Origin: Alopecurus myosuroides
Lineage: Eukaryota; Streptophyta; Magnoliopsida; Poales; Poaceae
Assembly: GCA_028641055.1 (NCBI GenBank)
Contig: CM054060.1
Coordinates: 61,347,371-61,411,370 of the forward strand
Length of the DNA stretch: 64,000 nt
Direction: 5' to 3'
A program made the translations under genes and the position numbers. The notes beneath the pieces are model-generated. The model made no database searches and was not told where the DNA came from. It worked only from the letters and a program-made list of their open reading frames with translations. Each line of letters begins with the position of its first letter. Position 1 is the first letter of the stretch. Shown one piece after another: positions 57,338-64,000 of the stretch.

Positions 57338-57503
57338 TTTAACAAGATTAAAAACATGAATAAAACTACAGCTAGAATAAGAACTATTTTTTTGTGTTTT
57401 TGATAAAGAGAAGCAAACAAGACAAAATAAAATAAAACAAGCAAAACTACAACAAAGTAAAGATATTGGAAGTGAGAGACACCCCTTGTAGAAATTCTCT
57501 TCC

Positions 57504-57521
57504 TCCCCGGCAACGGCGCCA
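57504..57521 (-). other. Primer-binding site of the gag-protease element
   Basis: The minus strand reads TGGCGCCGTTGCCGGGGA, a perfect complement of the tRNA-Asp 3' end as remembered, 11 bp inside the LTR. Confidence 0.88.
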
Positions 57522-57532
57522 GAAAACTTTGT

Positions 57533-59101
57533 TGATGACTAACGTTGGTAGACCCCAAGTGCAAGGTGTGAAGAGTGCAGCAGCAAGTTTTCCCTCAGAA
57601 AAGAAACCAAGGTTGAATCGACCAGTAGGAGGACAAGCAATCTCTGAAGGTTGATGCAGCTGAGGTGGCAGGGCGCACTACCGGTTCAGCACCAACGTGG
57701 AACCTACACAACACAATCAAATTACTTTGCCCCAACATAGCAGTGAGGTTGTCAATCTCAGCGGTTTTGCTGAACACAAATAGGTTAAACGTATGGTGTG
57801 GAAAACAGTAGGAAAATAGTAGGAAAAGTATGAAGGCAGTAGGTGTTTATCAGTATGAGGAAAAAGGACCGGGGTCCACAGTTCACTAGTGGTGTCTCTC
57901 CGTGAAAGATAAATAACATGTGTGGTGAACAAATTACAGCTGGGCAATTGACAAAAATGAAGGTTGCACCGTAGTGCATATGCAAGACATAAAGATTACT
58001 ATGTGATTCATGCGGGCATTACAACAAGATACATAGACCGTTATCCAACTGCATCTATGACTAATAATCAACCCTCCGAATATCATCCGAACAAACGTTG
58101 GGTATTAAGTTGCAAGCAACAGATAATTTCAGTAAGCAAAGTGTGTAATGAACATCATCCTTAGACAAAGCATTGTTGTTTTCTCCCTAATGGAAACATC
58201 ACATCCTCCATCTGTCACGTTTCTGTCACTCGAGCACAAATGCAAAGGAGGCATGAACCCACTATCGAGCATAAATACTCCCTCTTGGAGTTAGTAGCAT
58301 CTACTTGGCCAGAGCATCTACTAATAACGGAGAGAATGCAAGATCATAAATAACATAAGCATGAATATAACATGATAGATTGATAATCAAAAGACATAGC
58401 ATTCAACATTCATCAGATCCGAGCAAACACAACATGTAACATTACATAAAGATGATCTTGATCATGTTAGGTAGCTCACAAGATCTAAACATGAGTTACA
58501 AAGTGGAGAGAACAACCATCTAGCTACTGCTATCGACCCGTAGTCCAGGGATGAACTACTCACACATCACTTCAGAGGAAGGCATGGTGGTGTATGCCCC
58601 TCCGGTGATTAATTTCCCTCCCGGCAGGGTGCCGCGGAGAGCTCCAGAACCCTCCCGATCTCGGGATGACGATGACGGCGGCCTCGGGTGTTTTTCGGGG
58701 AGAAGTGGCATATATTTATGGTTTACGCCTCGGGGGAATAAATAGGCGAAATGGCAGAGGCGGTGGAGGCCTGGGGGCCCCACACCACCGCACGACGCGG
58801 TCACGGGGGCGCACCACCCTATGGTGTCGGACCGTGAGGCCCCCCTCCGGGTCTCTTTGGGACTCCGTGGAACCTTCGGGAATTCCAAGACTTCCAGGCT
58901 TCGAATTTTCTAATTCCGAGAATATTTCCAGAACAACTTTTCTGAAGCTAAAAACAGCAGAAAACAAACAGCAGAAAACAGGGAACTTGCTCTGTGACAT
59001 CTTGTCAATAGGTTAGTCCGGCAAATCGATTAAAAAGGAATAAAGTGTATAGCAAACATGTGGGAAATATCAGAAATTAGGGATACATGTATGACGTATC
59101 A
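57533..59101 (-). repeat. 5' LTR of the gag-protease element
   Basis: 1569 bp; on the minus strand starts TGATACGTCATACATGTATC at 59101 and ends CGTTAGTCATCA at 57533. It resembles the WHAM-type LTRs of Triticeae (from memory) and the array LTR at 38039. Confidence 0.82.
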
Positions 59102-59466
59102 GAGGATTTAAAATATCACAAGCATCATGAGATTTATCACATATGGGAGATAAAGTATCATCAAAGAAAATTTTCTTCTCTAAAGCTCGGGAACAAAAAA
59201 GATCATAAGAACTAGCTTCCCCAAGCGTAGATTTTTCCATAGCATTAGAAATAATGGTGTGCAAATAATTAATGCTAATAATATTTGCTATCACTATTAT
59301 GCAAACAAAATTCCATAGGTTTTTTAATTTTCTCTTCAGACACTTCATATCCTAATTCAATATAAAGATTATAAAGCTCTCTCGTATTTTTGTTGTTTTC
59401 ATCAAGCCTAACTAGTAAAAATAAAAACAAGGAACAAGTAAAAATAAGCCTAACTAGTGAAAACAA
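59102..59466 (-). pseudogene. Damaged ORF of the minus-strand sister element
   Basis: Homolog of the ORF at 14567-15388: ENNKNTRELYNLYIELG, EKIKKPMEFCLHNSDSKYY, then, after a frameshift near 59285, NAMEKSTLGEASSYDLF and EKKIFFDDTLSPICD. It is cut at 59102 by the insertion of the gag-protease element. Confidence 0.75.
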
Positions 59467-59549
59467 GAAACAAAAAGATATAATTGCAGAATCTAAAAGA
59501 AATAAATTAGAGCACTCACACCTGAGGATGTGAGTACCTTTTACCTACC

Positions 59550-59567
59550 TCACCGGCAACGACGCCA
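59550..59567 (-). other. Primer-binding site of the minus-strand sister element, degraded
   Basis: The minus strand reads TGGCGTCGTTGCCGGTGA, two mismatches from the tRNA-Asp complement, 11 bp from the LTR edge at 59578. This identifies the adjacent LTR stub as a 5' LTR. Confidence 0.75.
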
Positions 59568-59577
59568 GAAAAGAGCT

Positions 59578-59830
59578 TGATGTCTACGCACGCTTCTATT
59601 CTTGTAGACAGTGTTGGGCCTCCGAGTGTAGAGGTTTCTAGAACAGCAGCAAGTTTCCCTTAAGTGGATTACCCAAGGTTTATCGAACTCGGGGCGGAAG
59701 AGGTCAAAGGTATCCCTCTCAAGCAACCCTGCAATTACGATACAAGAAGTCTCTTGTGTCCTCAACACACCTAATACAATTGTCAATTGTAACGCTGCAC
59801 TAGTTCGGCGAAGAGAGAGTGAAATACAAG
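59578..59830 (-). repeat. 5' LTR stub of the minus-strand sister element
   Basis: Only the last 253 bp of the LTR are left. It matches the terminal part of the LTR at 16599 and stops in an inverted joint at 59831-59833. Confidence 0.8.
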
Positions 59831-61119
59831 TAACCTATTGGCAAGATGCCAGAGCGCCAGATTCTGTTTTTGGTTTCAGAAAAAAATTCTGGAAATATTC
59901 TTCGAATTGGACGAAACGAAGGCCAAAGTTCCTATTTTCCTGACACATCAACGGAGTCCAAAGGAGACTCAGAGGAGGGCTCCATGGCAGCCACACCACC
60001 TGGTGGCGCCCCCCCCCGGACGCGCCGCCACATGGTGTGGGCCCCTCGGGAGCCCACTGACATCGCCCTTTCTCCTATTTATTCCCCCTGACGCAAAAAT
60101 CCTAAAACATCAAGCCTCCATCCATGAAAAGTTCCATAGCTTCGTCACCACCTCCGACAAGTTTCCAGGGACAGAATCTCTGTTCTGGCACCCTGTTGGG
60201 ATAGGGAACTGCCTCCAGATCCATCACCATCGACTCCACCGCCATCTTCATCTTTGTTGCTGACTGCCATGATGAGGAGGGAATAGTTCTCCCCCGGGGC
60301 TGAGGGCTCTACCGGTACCTATGTGTTTCATCTCTCTCTCTCCCATGGTGTGATCATTAAGTGATCATGAGCTTTGTAATCTAGTTGAATAAGTAGATGT
60401 TACTCTTCATCTATTGTGCTACTCAAGTGATTTATTAATCTCCGGAGACACATCCCACGGTGTAAAGGTGACAGTGTGTGCACCGTGTTTGGCTTATCAA
60501 CATTTATATATTTTGTGTTGGATGACCCTATGAAATTTTTGAGTTTGTCTTGAACCATCTAGTGCCCTTATGGTGACAGTGTGGGGTTACCTAGATGGGG
60601 AATGCGACTTTAAGGTGTGATTTTATAGCCCTACGCGGTTGATTGGTGTTTGTTATCCAACCGGAGAGTGGTTTGGAGTAGCATAGTGAAGAGATGGTAT
60701 TTATGTATTCAATTATGTTAAAATTGTTGAGAGTGTCCACTAGTGAAATTATGATCCCAATGCCTTGTTTCTGAGCATTGAAACATCGTTTACAACCATT
60801 TCTGCTACATGTTTGCTTGCTGCCATTTTTATTTCATATTGCTACTATCACTTATCATCCATATTACTTGTATTTAACTCTCTCTTCGCCGAACTAGGGC
60901 ACCTATACAGGTAACAATTGTATTAGGTGTGTTAGGGACACAAGAGACTTCTTGTATCGTAATTGCATGGTTGCTTGAGAGGGATATCTTTATCCTCTAC
61001 CTCTCCGAGTTCGATAAACCTTGGGTGATCCACTTAATGGAAACTTTCCGCTGTTCTACAAACCTCTGCACTTGGAGCCCCAACACTGTGTAGAAGAATA
61101 GAAGCGTGCATAGACATCA
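59831..61119 (+). repeat. 3' LTR of the outermost element, missing its first 113 bp
   Basis: Starts at TAACCTATTGGCAAGATGCC, which corresponds to about 13076 in the 5' LTR, and ends TAGACATCA at 61119, followed by CTCAC. Confidence 0.8.
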
Positions 61120-61124
61120 CTCAC
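61120..61124 (+). repeat. Right target duplication CTCAC of the outermost element
   Basis: Matches 12961-12965. Confidence 0.75.
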
Positions 61125-61494
61125 TTTCACCCATTCTACATTTGTTACTTTAATATTTTTCATTTTATTTTAATTACTTTTTCTTCGTATATTAATAGCT
61201 ATTCAAACCAAATAAATTATTTCATGCTACAGAAATGATCTTACCTATTGGATGTATGCCCAAAAGGCCATAATATTTGTACATAAGTTTCATAATTATA
61301 ATTCATGTTACTATGTTATAACCGGCGTGGCTCCTAAATATGAGATTTAGAGCAAAACTCGCGCTCACGTGTAGTGTAATGAACAAATATTTCAAACCCT
61401 GGTCTTGACTTTTTAGACTAACTTGTTGTATGCTTGATGGTTGTGTTTTCCTGCTCATGGACATAGTTTATGTCAGCATCAATGAATAGCATAT
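61125..61494. other. AT-rich flank, nothing recognised
   Basis: The sequence between the nest and the copia LTR has no coding capacity and no repeat I can name. Confidence 0.4.
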
Positions 61495-63212
61495 TGTTGG
61501 AAGGGAACAATTGAAGGGGTTTCGTAGCAGAAAACAAAAAAATTCCTAACAACAATAACCGAAACTAGCCAGAATCTATTACTATGTGAATATAGAGTAA
61601 TGGAGAAAGAACGGAAATCGTACCCTTGAAGACCGAAAGCGGGGATTACCCTCCCGCGCAAGGGTTGTCGATGAAGACGGCGAAGTCGATCACGAGGTCA
61701 AGGAGTCGTTCTGCGACTAGTTCCCCAAGTGTTGCACCTCGTAGGATAACACACATACGGTGTAGACTATGACTCCCGGTCTCCGGCCCAGCGAAGGTTG
61801 CAGAAGTAGAGGGATGGATCGAAGACTAATAGAACGGAGGTGTATATATAGTGGAGAATTCTCAACTCCTAGCACAACTCCAAAGGGAACCAAGGTTGGA
61901 GAAGAGAGAAAATAGAGAGATGGATTGATGGGAGAAAAGGGGAGGGGCCTCCCTTTATATAGTGGGAGGACGGGACCAACTCCCTTGCCTCCCCCATGTA
62001 GGATTAAACCTACATGAGGGGTGTGGCCAAGGAGGGACAGCTGCAGCCCCCATGGGCTCCACAAGGCCCATGCGGTTGTACCCCTTTTGGTCTCCCTCCA
62101 TTTCCCCCTAATGGGCATGTTTTGCCTAGAAGGCCCATTAGTGTCATAAATGCATTTAGAAACAAAATAAAATGTTAATTACACTAATTAATAATAAATA
62201 TACATTTCTTATTTATTTCGAGTCCCGGGACGCCTTTCGGCACCCTCCGATCTCCATCGGGCATTTCTGCCTTTATCCCGATACACCTTCGGAACTCTCC
62301 GATCTCTACCGGATAAATACCAGAATGATCTGTCTCTCTTTATTATTCTCTTTGGTACTATGATCACTCTTAAACATTGTCTACCGTTAACTGTGACACC
62401 CTACAGTTCGGGCTACTCTAGACATGGCTGAGACACCTCTTCGACTAATGACCAACAGTGGGGTCTGGACATCCATAATGGCCCATGTGCATCCATCGAA
62501 TTTTTTGCGTCGCTTTGAACCTTAAATGTAAGTCCCCATGCTCCTTGTCTTAGTGATACTCTGTTTGTCTGAAACTTGATCTTCCGGTATCTTATACCCC
62601 GTTTAGTCTCGTTACCACATAACAATTCTACTCATCCCTATGTCGTTCATCTCCGTGACCTAGTCACATGCTTGCAAGCTAATTGATGCAACTCCACCGA
62701 GTCGGACCATAAGTATCTATCCGTCAATAGGATTGGCAAGTCCCGCTCTTGATGCTATGCCTCAAAATATCCCATTCATTACCCAAGAGTCACCTTTATA
62801 ATCACGCTGTGATGGTGTGACGCTTGATGCTATCAAAGTAACTTCTAGGATAGCAATTAAATACCATCTCACGGTCAAAGGCTATGGTACTAGATTTTTG
62901 TTATCATAACGTTGAACTTAATGACCTGGCGTCTTCATGATAAAACATAATGGGTATGAGTGAGTCACATAATTCACAAATGACATGATTCCGTTGTCAA
63001 TGGTATAAATACCCATGATCAGGAAACCTTGATCATATGTTGCCCAATGGACTAGTATAACTAGAGGATACTAGGGACCTGGTTTGTTTACATATCACAC
63101 ATGTATTAATATTTCCGCTTAACACAATTATAGCATGTTATAAACCATTATGAACATATGAGTTATGATGAAAAATCTCCTTTATATTTGCCTCTAGGGC
63201 ATAACTCCTTCA
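61495..63212 (-). repeat. 3' LTR of a BARE/Angela-type copia element
   Basis: 1718 bp. On the minus strand it starts TGAAGGAGTTATGCCCTAGA and ends CTTCCAACA. GTTATGCCCTAGAGGCAA at the start and TTTTTTTGTTTTCTGCTACG near the end are hallmarks of BARE/Angela/WIS LTRs as remembered. A purine-rich AATTGGGAGGC directly precedes it on the minus strand, so this is the 3' LTR and the element continues to the right. Confidence 0.75.
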
Positions 63213-64000
63213 GCCTCCCAATTACACTAGAGTACAAATAATCTAGTTTGCATTTGATCTAACACCATTAGCCTCTTGGTTCCTAGACCATGCATTGCTC
63301 GTGGAAAAAGAATTTTAGTCAACAAATCTGCCACACTCAGATCTGTATCTTATGATGTCGGTAAAATATATATTTCGATGATGGAGTAAGAATCGAACCT
63401 TCACGTAGCATGGGCCTTGAGAGTCTAAGAGATCTTTCAAAGGACACCATACCATCTCGACAAAACCATCTAAGTCCAACCACACTTGTCACTTCTAAAG
63501 TAATACATATACTCATATACCTATGTAGATTGTGCGACAGTGCATACACATGCCACTTCGCAAGCTAACCATGTCTTTTCTCAAACAAAAGACTTATCCT
63601 AGATGAGACTTTTTGGTTTTGTGATACTTGTATCATCGTAACTCCTTACGGCAAGTCGAATTTCACTCTCACCACATAACAGAAAACATAACTTCAGTTC
63701 TCACCAGCCAGTGAAATATGTCACCACATATATAACATGAAAGAACCCATGACAAAGGCATAGAGGATGCTATACATCATTTTCTTCATTTAGTTATTGT
63801 TGACATGCCGAGATAAACTCGATATTTTTCTTAGTAATACAAGTAATAACTTCTTTTTTCCTTGCCCTATTCTGAACACCTTCAGAATGTTGTCTAGAAA
63901 AATAATCCGATTTAATGTCATTAAGCTCCTTGATCTATATACTATAGATCTAATGCCTAATAGTTTTAACTTCATTCATAGAAAATTTATACACTTAAAT
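63213..64000 (-). mobile_element. 3' end of the copia internal domain, degraded
   Basis: The part next to the LTR encodes the remnant at 63227-63345. Further right no copia reverse transcriptase or RNase H core could be recognised, so the remainder is noncoding, rearranged or badly decayed. Confidence 0.5.
63227..63345 (-). pseudogene. C-terminal remnant of copia RNase H
   Basis: The minus strand reads DTDLSVADLLTKILFPRAMH followed by GLGTKRLMVLDQMQ and a stop at 63227, directly before the polypurine-like tract. VADLLTK-x-L is the conserved tail after RNase H in Ty1/copia polyproteins. A stop directly upstream shows it is dead. Confidence 0.65.

Larger units (their letters stand above)
39795..59101 (-). 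mobile_element. Minus-strand gag-protease element, 3' truncated
   Basis: The 5' LTR is 57533-59101 and the primer-binding site 57504-57521. The gag starts at 57337 and is split by the insertion at 43666-56831. The second gag part plus protease is 43660-42004, followed by noncoding 3' sequence down to about 39795. There the element meets the plus-strand array in an inverted joint and its 3' LTR is missing. It was itself inserted into the minus-strand sister element at 59101/59102. No reverse transcriptase, RNase H or integrase lies between protease and 3' end. Confidence 0.75.
16599..59830 (-). mobile_element. Minus-strand sister element nested in the outermost element
   Basis: The 3' LTR is 16599-17991 and 3' internal sequence follows to the right (17992-19833). 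At the far side, a minus-strand primer-binding site (59550-59567) and the terminal 253 bp of the 5' LTR (59578-59830) remain, together with a damaged ORF of the same type as in the outer element. Orientation and order fit one minus-strand element whose middle holds all later insertions. The 5' LTR start, and with it the right target duplication, were lost in the deletion that made the joint at 59831. Confidence 0.6.
12966..61119 (+). mobile_element. Outermost Athila-like LTR retrotransposon holding the whole nest
   Basis: The left LTR is 12966-14376 and the right LTR is about 59831-61119. The right LTR lacks its first 113 bp. Both share details absent from the other LTRs of the window, such as TTAATCTCCGGAGACAC, and both sides are flanked by CTCAC. 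The element's own left internal region runs to 16598 and includes a primer-binding site (14387-14404) and an unusual ORF (14567-15388). Everything between 16599 and about 59830 was inserted later or rearranged. No reverse transcriptase or integrase was seen, so it is non-autonomous. It resembles the large non-autonomous Triticeae families such as Sabrina; that name is from memory and untested. Confidence 0.7.

Noticed and set aside
63372..63430. tRNA-like 3' arm on the minus strand (GGTTCGATTCTTACTCC)
   Set aside because: No matching acceptor stem, D-arm or anticodon arm could be folded around it.
1..64000. CRISPR arrays, prokaryotic operons, rRNA or organellar inserts
   Set aside because: No regularly spaced short repeats, bacterial-type genes, rRNA or clear plastid or mitochondrial sequence was seen.

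Overview
This is plant nuclear DNA, almost certainly from a large Triticeae genome (wheat, Aegilops, rye or barley type). Evidence: Athila-like LTR retrotransposons with a TGATACGTC... LTR start and a primer-binding site matching the 3' end of plant tRNA-Asp, a BARE/Angela-type copia LTR, Stowaway- and Tourist-type MITE relics, and only one convincing host gene in 64 kb. No rRNA, tRNA, CRISPR or prokaryotic feature was seen.

Left part (1-12960). A decayed Helitron Rep gene fragment (80-2460) is cut off before its helicase. Next is a broken minus-strand zinc-knuckle/DUF4283 gag-like gene (3033-4369). A hAT transposon lies just upstream of that gene's start; it has clear 15-bp inverted ends, a perfect 8-bp target duplication CTGGCTAG and a remnant of a TTF-type-zinc-finger transposase. 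The host gene follows: an intronless GeBP/storekeeper-like (STKL) DNA-binding protein of 375 aa (6289-7416), with three degenerate repeats of about 330-360 bp downstream. From there to 12960 I see only fragments of old transposons.

Right part (12961-61124) is one nest of retrotransposons. The outermost plus-strand element is bounded by the direct repeat CTCAC at 12961-12965 and 61120-61124. Inside it are: (1) a minus-strand sister element (3' LTR at 16599-17991, 5' LTR stub at 59578-59830); (2) a plus-strand tandem array (internal-LTR-internal-LTR-internal, 19834-39790) with a triplicated primer-binding site; (3) inside that, a complete young minus-strand LARD-like element with 4.8-kb LTRs (26284-37821, target duplication TAGAT); (4) a minus-strand gag-protease element (39795-59101) truncated at its 3' end; (5) inserted in its gag, a complete minus-strand element (43666-56831, target duplication ATCAT) carrying gag, protease and an Athila-type ORF but no polymerase; and (6) inside its protease, a 5'-truncated LINE (49586-53018). 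Several joints are inverted and carry short homologies or filler, which points to deletion and end-joining after insertion.

Right edge (61125-64000): a short unassigned stretch, then a BARE/Angela-type minus-strand copia 3' LTR (61495-63212) and part of its internal domain.

None of the LTR elements in the nest shows a reverse transcriptase of its own. They look like non-autonomous elements that depended on enzymes from elsewhere; the only reverse transcriptase in the window belongs to the dead LINE. All alignments were done by eye, so boundaries without a target duplication are approximate.
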